A DNA stretch of 59,163 nucleotides, taken from NCBI GenBank assembly GCA_023415375.1, contig JAEZKW010000104.1:1-59163 (forward strand), written 5' to 3'. A model generated the notes under the pieces. It was given only the letters and a program-made list of their open reading frames with translations. It was not told the origin of the DNA and did no database searches. Each line of letters begins with the position of its first letter. Position 1 is the first letter of the stretch. Both the position numbers and the translations under genes were made by a program. This stretch comes from Bacillota bacterium (GTDB lineage Bacteria > Bacillota > UBA4882 > UBA8346). This document shows, piece by piece, positions 52,194-59,163 of this stretch.

Positions 52194-53072
52194 TTAACGG
52201 ATTCTGCGTTCCCGTTTACGGAAAAACTTTTGCAAAGGTTCGACGTAGGAGCGGTCCGTAGAAATTTCGATCCGGTCGATTCTATTATGCTTAAAGAGTT
52301 TATTCGTTGCATTTTTCCTTTTGATAGCCTCATTTTTGATGATATCCCGGACGCTTGATTCGGATGTATCGAGGGTGATACGGGCCCCGGTTTCCCGATC
52401 TTCAAGTTCGACCAGTCCTACAGAGGGCATTTCAAATTCTCGTGGATCATTAATATCAATAGCTATCAAATCATGATGCCTGGAAAGATGTTGTAGCGGT
52501 CTTTCAAATTCTGTGTCTAAAAAATCAGATAGCAAAAAAATAATACTGCGGTGTTTTAGGATCCGGTTCACAAATTCCAAAGCCGCCGAAATATTTGTTC
52601 TTGTTCCAGTGGGCCGATAGCTTAAAATTTCCCGAACGACCCGTAAAACATGGTGACGCCCTTTTTGCGGAGGAATAAACGTTTCGGCATGATCGCTAAA
52701 AATGAGTAAACCCACTTTATCATTGTTTTGAATTGCCAAAAAAGCCAGCAGCGCTGAAATTTCAGCAGCCAAGTCCGACTTTAATGAATTGATGGTCCCG
52801 AAACGCTGTGAAGCGCTCAAATCGACCAATAGCATAATTGTCAGTTCCCGTTCCTCGATATAGCGCTTGATGTAAGGAATTCCGGTGCGCGCCGTGACAT
52901 TCCAGTCGATTGCCCGCACATCGTCTCCGGGAATATAAGCCCTGACTTCGTCAAATTCAATACCCATTCCTTTGAAAACACTGGTATAATGACCCGACAT
53001 TGCGTCATTACTTAAACGTGATATTTTTAATTGGATTTTCTTGACTTTCTTAAGTGTTTCCTTGGCAAGCAT
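52194..53072 (-). CDS. DUF58 domain protein of the MoxR/Bat operon
   Basis: 292 aa from the ATG at 53072 (AAAGGA 6 nt upstream). The open frame to 53189 runs into a repeat element and is not gene sequence. The DUF58 core is clear: G-H-Y-T-S-V-F-K-G-M-G-I-E-F-D-E-V-R-A-Y, then G-D-D-V-R-A-I-D-W-N-V-T-A-R, and a VWA-like part with L-L-V-D-L-S-A-S-Q-R-F-G. No membrane segment is seen, so it is probably cytoplasmic and linked with MoxR. In related operons MoxR, DUF58 and VWA proteins act together in assembling or protecting proteins. It is 332 bp from moxR because of the inserted repeats. Confidence 0.87.
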   Translation of the reverse strand: MLAKETLKKVKKIQLKISRLSNDAMSGHYTSVFKGMGIEFDEVRAYIPGDDVRAIDWNVTARTGIPYIKRYIEERELTIMLLVDLSASQRFGTINSLKSDLAAEISALLAFLAIQNNDKVGLLIFSDHAETFIPPQKGRHHVLRVVREILSYRPTGTRTNISAALEFVNRILKHRSIIFLLSDFLDTEFERPLQHLSRHHDLIAIDINDPREFEMPSVGLVELEDRETGARITLDTSESSVRDIIKNEAIKRKNATNKLFKHNRIDRIEISTDRSYVEPLQKFFRKRERRIR

Positions 53073-53097
53073 TTTAGTTCCTTTCATACTAGAAGCC

Positions 53098-53219
53098 AGG
53101 AGCCAGAATCCAGAAGTCAGAATGAGGGCTGAGGGATCTCTAAATTCCAAGTAAAAATTAAATCTTGGAAAGAATATTGAAGCCTTCAATTCATTCTGGC
53201 TCCTGACTCTTGAATTCTA
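53098..53219. repeat. MITE/REP-like element, copy A
   Basis: 122 bp starting AGGAGCCAGAATCCAGAAGT. It is a direct repeat of 53262-53384, differing at scattered positions. Inverted arms AGGAGCCAGAAT (53098-53109) and ATTCTGGCTCCT (53193-53204) lie inside it. Located between moxR and the DUF58 gene. Confidence 0.8.
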
Positions 53220-53261
53220 AATTCTTTGTCACTTATATATTCAAGGGAGGAAACTTGTTTT

Positions 53262-53384
53262 AGGAGCCAGAATCCAGAAGTCAGAATGAGGACTAAAGTA
53301 TCTCTGAAATCCCAAGTAAAAATTAAATCTTGGAAAAGATATTGAAGCTTTCAATTCATTCTGGCTCCTGACTCCTGAATTCTT
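53262..53384. repeat. MITE/REP-like element, copy B
   Basis: 123 bp, nearly the same sequence and orientation as 53098-53219, 164 bp apart start to start, with the same inverted arms. The 332-bp moxR to DUF58 gap (53073-53404) is mostly these two copies; the 42 bp between them include AAGGGAGG with no start codon after it. Confidence 0.8.
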
Positions 53385-53404
53385 AATCCTTTATCCATAT
53401 ATAA

Positions 53405-54394
53405 TTAAGGAACATCTACCCCTTGGAAAATAGTTTTGATGACCTCATCCACCTTGATTTCTTCCGCTTCCGCCTCATAGGTGAGAATGATCCGGTGTCT
53501 TAAAATATCGGGGCCTATAACTTTGATGTCATTGGGCACCACGTAACCACGGCCTTGGATAAAAGCCCAAGCTTTGGCGGCGATGGTTAGGTTAATGGTA
53601 GCCCTTGGCGATGCGCCATATTCAATATAATCAGCAATGTCGAGTTTATATTGAGCCGGCTTACGGGTCGCAGTCACAATTTTGACAATATAATCCCGAA
53701 TCTTCGAATCCAGATAAACTTGATCAACGACTTTTCGGACTTCCATAATGTCCTGAGGGGAAATCACCGGTTGAATATCCATAACCTTTGATGTTTGTCC
53801 CATCCGTTCGGCGATCAATGTTTCTTCCTCAATTGTTGGGTAGGATATTTGCAATTTAAGCATGAAACGGTCCAGTTGTGCCTCAGGCAGCGGATAAGTA
53901 CCTTGCTGTTCAACGGGGTTTTGTGTTGCCAGCACCATAAAGGGCTCAGGCAGTTTAAAAGTATTTTCACCGATTGTTACTTGTCTTTCTTCCATCGCTT
54001 CCAGTAAGGCACTTTGGACTTTTGCCGGGGCGCGGTTTATTTCATCGGCTAAAACGATTTGCGCAAATAACGGACCTTTTTTGGTCGAGAACTGGCCGCT
54101 TTGTGGGTTATAAATCAAAGTCCCAATCAAATCAGCAGGCAATAAATCCGGTGTAAATTGAATTCTTTGAAAATCAGCTTGAATCGAGGCTGCCAGGCTC
54201 TTTACAGATAACGTTTTTGCGAGGCCTGGTACTCCTTCGAGAAGCACATGGCCGCCGGATAATAAGCCCAACAGCAGGCCATCAATCAGTTTTCCTTGGC
54301 CAATAATAACTTTGGAGATCTGGTCCTTTAACTGGGTAATAAACATACTTTTTTCTTTGATTGCTTCATTAACAGCAGTTAGGCCTTCAAACAT
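53405..54394 (-). CDS. moxR: MoxR-family AAA+ ATPase
   Basis: 329 aa, ATG at 54394 with TAGGAGGG 7 nt upstream. Walker A is G-V-P-G-L-A-K-T (54-61), Walker B V-L-A-D-E-I-N-R-A, followed by K-V-Q-S-A-L-L-E-A-M-E-E and sensor A-T-Q-N-P-V-E-Q-Q-G-T-Y-P-L-P-E-A-Q-L-D-R, all MoxR-specific. These ATPases act as chaperones for the VWA proteins coded downstream. First gene of the Bat operon; upstream on the minus strand the 298-bp gap to the AbrB gene has an AT-rich TATAAT-like segment near 54415 but no clear -35. Confidence 0.93.
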   Translation of the reverse strand: MFEGLTAVNEAIKEKSMFITQLKDQISKVIIGQGKLIDGLLLGLLSGGHVLLEGVPGLAKTLSVKSLAASIQADFQRIQFTPDLLPADLIGTLIYNPQSGQFSTKKGPLFAQIVLADEINRAPAKVQSALLEAMEERQVTIGENTFKLPEPFMVLATQNPVEQQGTYPLPEAQLDRFMLKLQISYPTIEEETLIAERMGQTSKVMDIQPVISPQDIMEVRKVVDQVYLDSKIRDYIVKIVTATRKPAQYKLDIADYIEYGASPRATINLTIAAKAWAFIQGRGYVVPNDIKVIGPDILRHRIILTYEAEAEEIKVDEVIKTIFQGVDVP

Positions 54395-54692
54395 GACGTT
54401 CCCTCCTAAAGGATGAATTATAATTTAGAGTTACTTCATTCCGAACTTAACCTGCCTTGTAACCCTAATTAGACATGCCTTGCTAATGAACTTTAATGGC
54501 GAAAAACGCTGTTGGATAAATTCTTTGAATTTTCTCTTCCAGACGTTAAACGGATAATTATTCATTTAGGTTTCCACTTTTAAGAAATTGATGATCTATC
54601 TACTGGTTTGAGACTTTTCAAATTGATAGTATTTTCAAGTATGATTTTCCGATAACGGGTTATGATTAACTTCAGCCCAAAAATATAAAAGG

Positions 54693-54905
54693 ATGATGAA
54701 ATTGGAACAAATATTGGAAATGAATGAGGCTAATCAGCTAACGATTCCAAGCTCAATCACTGAATCAATGAATTTAAAACCGGGGGCTCATTTTACAGCC
54801 CGGGAAGAAGCAGGAAGGTTAATTATTGAATACCTACCCTTTTCTAGGTTAAAACAAGCGGAATCTTTGGATAAAACCATTCAATCGTTGCAAAAAGAGA
54901 AATGA
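54693..54905 (+). CDS. AbrB/MazE-type swapped-hairpin protein
   Basis: 70 aa. The N-terminal part M-N-E-A-N-Q-L-T-I-P-S-S-I-T-E-S-M-N-L-K-P-G-A-H-F matches the SpoVT-AbrB beta-hairpin, which binds DNA as a dimer: antitoxins of the MazE class and transition-state regulators share it. The C-terminal 20 residues (S-L-D-K-T-I-Q-S-L-Q-K-E-K) are helical. No toxin gene follows, so antitoxin function is not supported. AAAAGG touches the ATG at 54693, so the TTG at 54702 (9 nt from the site) may be the true start. A weak AAAGG-CAAAAA-CCTTTTT hairpin follows the gene. Confidence 0.6.
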   Translation: MMKLEQILEMNEANQLTIPSSITESMNLKPGAHFTAREEAGRLIIEYLPFSRLKQAESLDKTIQSLQKEK

Positions 54906-54964
54906 AACCTTTCCGCGGTAAATTAATAAAGGCAAAAACCTTTTTAATAATTTCCGTTGGCCTT

Positions 54965-55891
54965 TTAAATAAAAAGCCTATCAAGCCAGGCAAACAAATC
55001 ACGGATAACCTCATCCCGATTGATTTCGTTCGGCATTTCATGCCTTCCGCCCGGATAAAACTTATAGGTTAAATCGTTTAGGCCAGCTTGCTGGTAAACG
55101 AAAATCAGTCTTTGTACGCCTTTGCCATATTCACCGACAGGATCGTCAGTGCCTGCAATAATATAGATGGGAAGATTGTTTGGTATTTTTCGTTGATTTT
55201 TGGAACAATGGATCCGTTTTAAAGCCCGGGCCAGATCATAATAAAAGCCCCCGGATAAAACCGCTCCGCAAAATGGGTCGTTAATATACCGATCAACTTC
55301 GGCGTTATCCCGCGACAGCCAATCAAAGTCGGTCCGTTGCGGCTGAAATTTACTATTGTACCCGGATAGCGCCATATTATGAAGAAAAGGGCTTTGCTTT
55401 TCGGGTGCATTACCATGAACGATTAGCCAAGCCAGCAGAAGTCCAATATTGGTTATTCCTCCTTTTTTACCGCAAGTTCCGCTCAAGACTGCGCCTCGTA
55501 GTTCATGTCCGTATTCTTCGATATATTGCTGGGTCAAAAATGAGCCGAAGCTATGCCCGAAAAGGACAAGCGGCAAACCGGGGTTTTCGTTTTGAATAAG
55601 CTGCGACAACTGATGAAGGTTGGTAACAACATTATTGAAGCCATCCTCCCCCATATAGCCTACTTTTTCCGGATTTCCGGCAGTGAGGCCATGGCCGCGA
55701 TGATCCGGAGCAAATACTAAATATCCTGCACTGGTCAGAGATTCTGCAAATCTTTGGTACCGGCCGGCATGTTCGGCCATGCCGTGGACCAAAATAATAA
55801 TCGCTTTAGGCTCAGTTTCTTCTGGCCGCCATTGATACGTAAAAATTTTATATCCTTGCTGATCAGTAAAAGAAAAAGTATTCTGTTTCAT
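54965..55891 (-). CDS. Alpha/beta hydrolase, monoacylglycerol lipase/lysophospholipase-like
   Basis: 308 aa from the ATG at 55891 (GGAGGG 6 nt upstream; seven extra residues of the open frame precede it). Fold motifs: I-L-V-H-G-M-A-E-H-A-G-R-Y (oxyanion region, 34-45), A-P-D-H-R-G-H-G, nucleophile elbow G-H-S-F-G-S with S114, I-I-A-G-T-D-D-P-V-G for the acid and Y-P-G-G-R-H-E for the histidine. This set of motifs is that of the serine aminopeptidase S33-like group including monoacylglycerol lipases and PldB. No signal peptide. Substrate probably a lysolipid or monoglyceride, by family only. Confidence 0.85.
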   Translation of the reverse strand: MKQNTFSFTDQQGYKIFTYQWRPEETEPKAIIILVHGMAEHAGRYQRFAESLTSAGYLVFAPDHRGHGLTAGNPEKVGYMGEDGFNNVVTNLHQLSQLIQNENPGLPLVLFGHSFGSFLTQQYIEEYGHELRGAVLSGTCGKKGGITNIGLLLAWLIVHGNAPEKQSPFLHNMALSGYNSKFQPQRTDFDWLSRDNAEVDRYINDPFCGAVLSGGFYYDLARALKRIHCSKNQRKIPNNLPIYIIAGTDDPVGEYGKGVQRLIFVYQQAGLNDLTYKFYPGGRHEMPNEINRDEVIRDLFAWLDRLFI

Positions 55892-56431
55892 CTTTATCCC
55901 TCCAACAATCAAAGTGATGCTATAGAATGGTTTTGTTCGCCACCAGCGCTACTTTTGTACCCATGAGATCATTAATTAAATTTGGCGGGATTGATCGGCC
56001 GATCGCTTCAGTATGCCGGATTTAATCCATGACTTTAAAGATAAGGTTTTGCGGAATAGGGCCGACGGTTTTTACTGAAAGTGATTTATTCTGGCTAGCG
56101 AGTTTAAACACACCAGTCAATGTAGGTGAGGATTGATTCCTGGCGAGCGTAAACTTAGTTGAATGGTTAAAAGCCCGATTGTCTTGACATGGGGGACGAG
56201 GTTTAATTTGGAAGTAACCACCTTAATTATTTTGTTACAAATTAATGTAACAAACTTAACATATAAACTTAAATTCGGCAAGTAACTTTAGAATCAAATA
56301 AAAAATTTAATGTACTGCTTTCAATGGATTGATAATAAATACTGTTGGTGTTCGGCGTAATGAATATGAATTTGAATTCAAAATTTTTTTGCAGTATAAT
56401 ATAGGTTATCAATAAATGAAAATGAAAAGGA
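55892..56431. other. 540-bp noncoding stretch
   Basis: No gene is supported. It contains GATCGGCCGATC, a 12-bp palindrome at 55993-56004; TTTGTTACA (56231-56239) and TGTAACAAA (56246-56254), a 9-bp inverted pair that could be an operator; and the promoter listed at 56372. The part 55920-56170 has the base composition of coding DNA but only short broken frames, perhaps a decayed gene. Confidence 0.5.
56372..56400 (+). promoter_or_regulatory. Promoter of the small ORF at 56432
   Basis: TTGAAT (56372-56377), 17-nt spacer, TATAAT (56395-56400). It predicts a start near 56407, about 20 nt ahead of the AAAAGG ribosome site. Confidence 0.6.
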
Positions 56432-56647
56432 ATGATGGATAGAATGAATTTCTTAGTAAAGGCGGTTGATTTTAAAAATAACGTATTTTACGCAACACCG
56501 CCCGATCCGCAAGGGTTAAGAATTTTGAGCTCTAAAGATAAAGCGGAGGTATTTAAATTAAAAAAGAATGCTCTGGATACAATTGTAAAAATGAAACAGG
56601 TTCAAGACATGAGAAACTACGTTTATCATATCGAACAAATTGAATAA
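56432..56647 (+). CDS. Small hypothetical protein, 71 aa
   Basis: I do not recognise it. The protein is charged, with K-A-V-D-F-K-N-N-V-F-Y-A-T-P-P-D-P-Q-G-L then a lysine-rich helix and an aromatic end (N-Y-V-Y-H-I-E-Q-I-E). No membrane segment or cysteine. A consensus promoter (56372-56400) and AAAAGG before the starts (ATG 56432, 56435 or 56444) support that it is expressed. The first ATG touches the ribosome site, so the start may be 56435 or 56444. It is followed by the 72-aa ORF at 56775 in the same direction. Confidence 0.5.
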   Translation: MMDRMNFLVKAVDFKNNVFYATPPDPQGLRILSSKDKAEVFKLKKNALDTIVKMKQVQDMRNYVYHIEQIE

Positions 56648-56774
56648 TGTTATTATGGTCTTCCACGGCAGTTGCGTTTTTTGATAAAGAAATCTACAAG
56701 AAAGTTTTGGATGATTTGTTGACAAGCAATTTAAGAAAGTGGTTTAATTAAATGGTATACACAAGGAGGTTACC

Positions 56775-56993
56775 ATGGGACTTATAGAGGAATCAAAGGT
56801 AGCACAGGTCATTAATAGGTTTGAGGATGCTTGTTCTTTGTTAAATGAGATCACTGCCGAAGACAATCGTTTTAATGAAAAAATTACCAAAATAATTCAA
56901 ACTCTTACAGAATATGAAAAAGAACTAGGAAAAATCAAAGAGCAATTAAATGTCGAAAATTTGGGTGTCAAAGCTAAAACATCATCACTCTAG
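56775..56993 (+). CDS. Small helical protein, 72 aa
   Basis: Not recognised. ATG at 56775 with AAGGAGG 6 nt upstream, a strong site. The sequence is acidic and helical with heptad-like hydrophobics (I-T-K-I-I-Q-T-L-T-E-Y-E-K-E-L-G-K-I-K-E-Q-L), so a coiled coil is likely; the first part has V-I-N-R-F-E-D-A-C-S-L-L-N-E. No signal. It stops 8 bp before the end of the convergent gene at 57002. Confidence 0.55.
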   Translation: MGLIEESKVAQVINRFEDACSLLNEITAEDNRFNEKITKIIQTLTEYEKELGKIKEQLNVENLGVKAKTSSL

Positions 56994-57001
56994 TTTTTTT
57001 A

Positions 57002-57811
57002 TTAAGATTGATTTTCCGCCGCTGGATTTGTAAGGATTTTTACAGAAGCGGAAGAATTGTTTATAAGAGTTAAAACTGTTTTGCGAATAACCTCGCAGAG
57101 CAGTTTTTTTTCTTCACCCGTTAAATCTTGAAAAGTTTTGCTCAGCTCAACAATCCATTGATGTTTTTGGTTTTCAAAAAATACTTTTTCCGGTGTGATC
57201 CCGTTATTTATAAAATCACGCATTTCCTGCTGGTTAAAGAGCGATTCTAAAGCAATGAATAGGGTGGATTTCCCCTTTTTCTGACATGAAACATCTCTTA
57301 AAATCTCCCGCTGGGCGATTTGACCATTTGCTTTTGGGACAAATATAATCATTTTGAGCGGCTTACTTTTGGGGGAAAAGATGTCTTGAATCCGGCAGCC
57401 TTTTTCATTGACGACTTCATAGGCATAATCACCTTGAGGTAATGATATCAGCAAAGCGGGAAAAGTAAGGGCTTCAATCAGCATCTGATCTTTACGGGGA
57501 CTTTGGGCTTTTATCTTTATTAAATGATTCTTGACACTCAATATTTCTAAACTATATCCACCGGTTTTTTTCAAGCCCCAGTTAAAATAGTAATAAGTTC
57601 TCTTATTAAAATTCCAATGTTTTACTTCAGGCACTGGATTATTTCTTTCAATCCCAAAAGGCAAATCTTCTTCTACTAAATAAGGAGTATTCTTTATTTC
57701 GGGTCGTTCAAAAGAATGCGGCTGATTCAAAATATATAATCCCCCCCCCGTACCGCTAATGATCCCAGCTGCTATCGCTAAAAAAACGGAGATTTTTTTC
57801 AATAAAAGCAT
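57002..57811 (-). CDS. Membrane-anchored protein with PrcB-like and GerMN-like domains
   Basis: 269 aa. N-terminal membrane anchor (about 6-28: I-S-V-F-L-A-I-A-A-G-I-I-S-G-T-G-G-G-L-Y). Residues about 64-130 (Y-Y-F-N-W-G-L-K-K-T-G-G-Y-S-L-E-I) have the Y-x-G-x-K-x-T-G-G-Y pattern of PrcB C-terminal domains. Residues about 180-265 (S-T-L-F-I-A-L-E-S-L-F, W-I-V-E-L-S-K-T-F-Q-D, V-I-R-K-T-V-L-T-L) follow the GerMN pattern of sporulation and germination proteins such as GerM. Both domains are usually extracytoplasmic. Function in the envelope or in sporulation is inferred only. The start ATG at 57811 has GAGGTG at 12 nt, a little far. Confidence 0.6.
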   Translation of the reverse strand: MLLLKKISVFLAIAAGIISGTGGGLYILNQPHSFERPEIKNTPYLVEEDLPFGIERNNPVPEVKHWNFNKRTYYYFNWGLKKTGGYSLEILSVKNHLIKIKAQSPRKDQMLIEALTFPALLISLPQGDYAYEVVNEKGCRIQDIFSPKSKPLKMIIFVPKANGQIAQREILRDVSCQKKGKSTLFIALESLFNQQEMRDFINNGITPEKVFFENQKHQWIVELSKTFQDLTGEEKKLLCEVIRKTVLTLINNSSASVKILTNPAAENQS

Positions 57812-57959
57812 CTTGCTTTAAAACACCTCGCTTTATTCTATGCTTATAAACGAAGGTGCTCCCAGAAGGTTTCCTGGGGGATTATGGGAATCATTTATTA
57901 ACCTATAGCATTGAGGAATATTTTGTATCATTAACTGTTTGAAGGTAGGCTGATTCTGT

Positions 57960-57995
57960 CCGCCGCGGGTTAAAACCGGTTTTAACCCGCGGCGG
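57960..57995. repeat. 36-bp perfect palindrome, hairpin with T run on plus strand
   Basis: Arms CCGCCGCGGGTTAAAACC (57960-57977) and its exact complement (57978-57995), without a loop spacer. AGATTTTTT follows on the plus strand. It has terminator form for plus-strand transcripts, but both neighbours are on the minus strand. Confidence 0.75.
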
Positions 57996-58029
57996 AGATT
58001 TTTTCAGTGGATGCTCCTATTTTAGTCAT

Positions 58030-58066
58030 AAAAAATCCATAGGTACTGTTTTGCAATACCTATGGA
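58030..58066 (-). terminator. Intrinsic terminator of the beta-barrel gene
   Basis: TACCTATGGA (58057-58066) and TCCATAGGTA (58036-58045) form a 10-bp stem; on the minus strand it is followed by a T run (complement of 58030-58035). It lies 35 bp past the stop at 58101. Confidence 0.8.
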
Positions 58067-58100
58067 AGCAAGTAGAATTTAGCCTCGATGCCTATGTAAA

Positions 58101-58793
58101 TTAGAAGCTCAGCCTGACTCCGAAGTTATAACCATCAGAAGAGAGTTTCATAACTTTGGATTCGGCTTCCATTTTGCGGTAGTCCACAAAAAGGTCTACA
58201 AAAGGAATCGGAGCGTAAGAAATACCTGCCTTGAGATAACTCATGGAAGGGCTGCTGTCATCATCAATGCCATTACTGAATTTGGCGTATATTGGAATGT
58301 TCGCATTGGCATAAACACTAATATCAGCGAGGCTTACTTTGGCACCTACACTAGCGAATAAATCCCAGTAAGCGCTGTCGCCAAGACTCGGATTGCTAAT
58401 TGAATCGCCCTTGGTCAGAGTGTATGCCTGATAGCCGCCATAAAGCTGAAGGCTAACGATTGGCAGTCCTAGTTCCCATCCAGCTTTTATAGTCGCTGTG
58501 GAGAAGGTGCCATCTTTACCCATATCAGCAGTGCTATATTCCCCGCCGATGTGGATAAGAAGTAAATTAAGATCGCCAGTCAATGTAACTTGAGTAGGTG
58601 ATTTGGAAATGTTATCTACTGTATAACCAGGAGTTGAGTTATAATTTGTTTTAAAAGGTTCTTTATAGTTTACCGAAAAATCACTAGGACCGGCTTCCGC
58701 ACTCACTCCAAACAAAAGCTCAGCTGAGGCAAGAGTTGCAAATGATAAAAGAAGCGAGAAAGTTAAAATAAGTATACTTGCCAACTTTTTCAC
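58101..58793 (-). CDS. Outer-membrane beta-barrel-like protein
   Basis: 230 aa, GTG start at 58793 with GGAGG 7 nt upstream. Signal peptide 1-24 (L-A-S-I-L-I-L-T-F-S-L-L-L-S-F-A-T-L-A-S-A-E). The mature part alternates polar and hydrophobic residues with aromatic belts (I-K-A-G-W-E-L-G-L-P-I-V-S-L-Q-L-Y-G-G-Y, Y-L-K-A-G-I-S-Y-A-P, L-F-V-D-Y-R-K) and ends Y-N-F-G-V-R-L-S-F, an aromatic C-terminal Phe as in the beta-signal read by BamA. About 8-10 strands are likely. This supports an outer membrane. It resembles small barrels seen in diderm Bacillota such as Halanaerobiales and Limnochordia, by pattern only. Confidence 0.65.
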   Translation of the reverse strand: MKKLASILILTFSLLLSFATLASAELLFGVSAEAGPSDFSVNYKEPFKTNYNSTPGYTVDNISKSPTQVTLTGDLNLLLIHIGGEYSTADMGKDGTFSTATIKAGWELGLPIVSLQLYGGYQAYTLTKGDSISNPSLGDSAYWDLFASVGAKVSLADISVYANANIPIYAKFSNGIDDDSSPSMSYLKAGISYAPIPFVDLFVDYRKMEAESKVMKLSSDGYNFGVRLSF

Positions 58794-58912
58794 GAGAATA
58801 CCTCCAATTTTTTAAAATTTGTATAATAGATGGTTTTTCCCCACCTAAATACTAATTCAAGATAATAATACCAATTCCTGCTGATTATATTCGGGGGAAG
58901 TTGGATAGCACC

Positions 58913-59163
58913 TCAAAGTTCAAATAGATCTTTAATATCCTCCCAGGTCAGGGAGTTTATAGGACTTTGGTTATGTTCAATGATTGCATCAAATACAGAT
59001 TTTTTTCGTTGCTGTAATTGTAAAATCTTTTCTTCTACGGTTCCCATGGTGATCAATTTATAAACCATCACTTGATTTCGTTGGCCCATACGATGTACTC
59101 TATCCGTAGCTTGATTTTCCGCCATCGGGTTCCACCAGGGATCAACGTGAATTACGATATCGG
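58913..59163 (-). CDS. SNF2/SWI2 family helicase, C-terminal end, 5' part outside window
   Basis: Only the last 83 residues are inside the window. The sequence D-P-W-W-N-P-M-A-E-N-Q-A-T-D-R-V-H-R-M-G-Q is helicase motif VI of Snf2-family DNA translocases, with V-M-V-Y-K-L-I-T-M-G-T-V-E-E-K-I and a K-K-S-V-F-D-A-I-I tail, as in the bacterial RapA/HepA-like SWF/SNF proteins. The start lies beyond 59163; an ATG at 59125 is inside the motif and not a start. These proteins translocate on double-stranded DNA; the cell role here is not known. The gene follows the beta-barrel gene's promoter side by 119 bp. Confidence 0.92.
   Translation of the reverse strand, partial: DIVIHVDPWWNPMAENQATDRVHRMGQRNQVMVYKLITMGTVEEKILQLQQRKKSVFDAIIEHNQSPINSLTWEDIKDLFEL

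Noticed and set aside
52194..53189. Long form of the DUF58 protein starting at 53189
   Set aside because: The extra 39 residues are translation of the repeat element; the ATG at 53072 has its own ribosome site.
57736..57760. Run of Cs (G run on the coding strand) in the PrcB/GerMN gene as a phase-variation tract
   Set aside because: A run of eight or so lies in codons for glycines after the membrane anchor and the frame is intact; length variation cannot be judged from one sequence.
1..59163. CRISPR arrays, rRNA genes, replication origin, prophage
   Set aside because: No regularly spaced repeats, no rRNA core sequences, no DnaA-box cluster and no phage structural genes were seen.

Overview
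The window looks like chromosomal DNA of an anaerobic, low to mid G+C member of the Bacillota, probably one with two membranes. The Bacillota side rests on a GerMN/PrcB-type sporulation-family protein, DegV, YesM/YesN regulation, a GIY-YIG protein of a type common in bacilli and strong AGGAGG ribosome sites. The two-membrane side rests on a small beta-barrel protein with a C-terminal Phe (58101-58793) and an EnvC-like peptidase. Anaerobic life is inferred from a glycyl radical enzyme and its activase. The taxon is an inference; there is no rRNA here.

Region 1 (1-8250) is housekeeping: the end of a GIY-YIG protein, a membrane PHP phosphoesterase, an ABC exporter with an extra extracytoplasmic domain, an M23 peptidase, a LysR regulator divergent from purA, and a promoter driving tRNA-Lys and tRNA-Glu.

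Region 2 (8280-29145) is a 20.9-kb genomic island inserted at the 3' end of tRNA-Glu. The last 48 nt of the tRNA plus 3 nt are repeated at the far end (50 of 51 identical), and a broken tyrosine recombinase lies next to the tRNA, with IS3 and group II intron debris. The cargo is a beta-glucan utilisation system: three secreted GH16 glucanases, two stand-alone carbohydrate-binding proteins, a secreted GH116 glucosidase, two intracellular GH94 phosphorylases, a solute-binding protein with two permeases (no ATPase in the window), and a YesM/YesN two-component system.

Region 3 (29618-44288) is a sugar-catabolic locus whose core I cannot match to a known pathway. It holds a glycyl radical enzyme with a GCQE active-site motif and an atypical glycyl loop, its radical-SAM activase, a GntR/LacI-type regulator, a sedoheptulokinase-like FGGY kinase, a ROK regulator, a uronate-isomerase-like amidohydrolase, the MglBAC galactoside-type importer and a chemoreceptor. 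The activase promoter carries a perfect palindrome over its -10 box and appears to give a leaderless mRNA. The ROK gene lacks any usual start codon in frame, and its operator-like palindrome resembles one before the isomerase gene. This is the best candidate here for an undescribed system.

Region 4 (44476-59163) contains DegV, a complete Bat (aerotolerance-type) operon moxR-DUF58-membrane protein-batA-batB-batC-batD-batE with tandem 122-bp repeats between its first two genes, an AbrB-type protein, an alpha/beta hydrolase, small unknown genes, a PrcB/GerMN protein, the beta-barrel protein and the end of an SNF2 helicase. No CRISPR array, rRNA or origin was seen.
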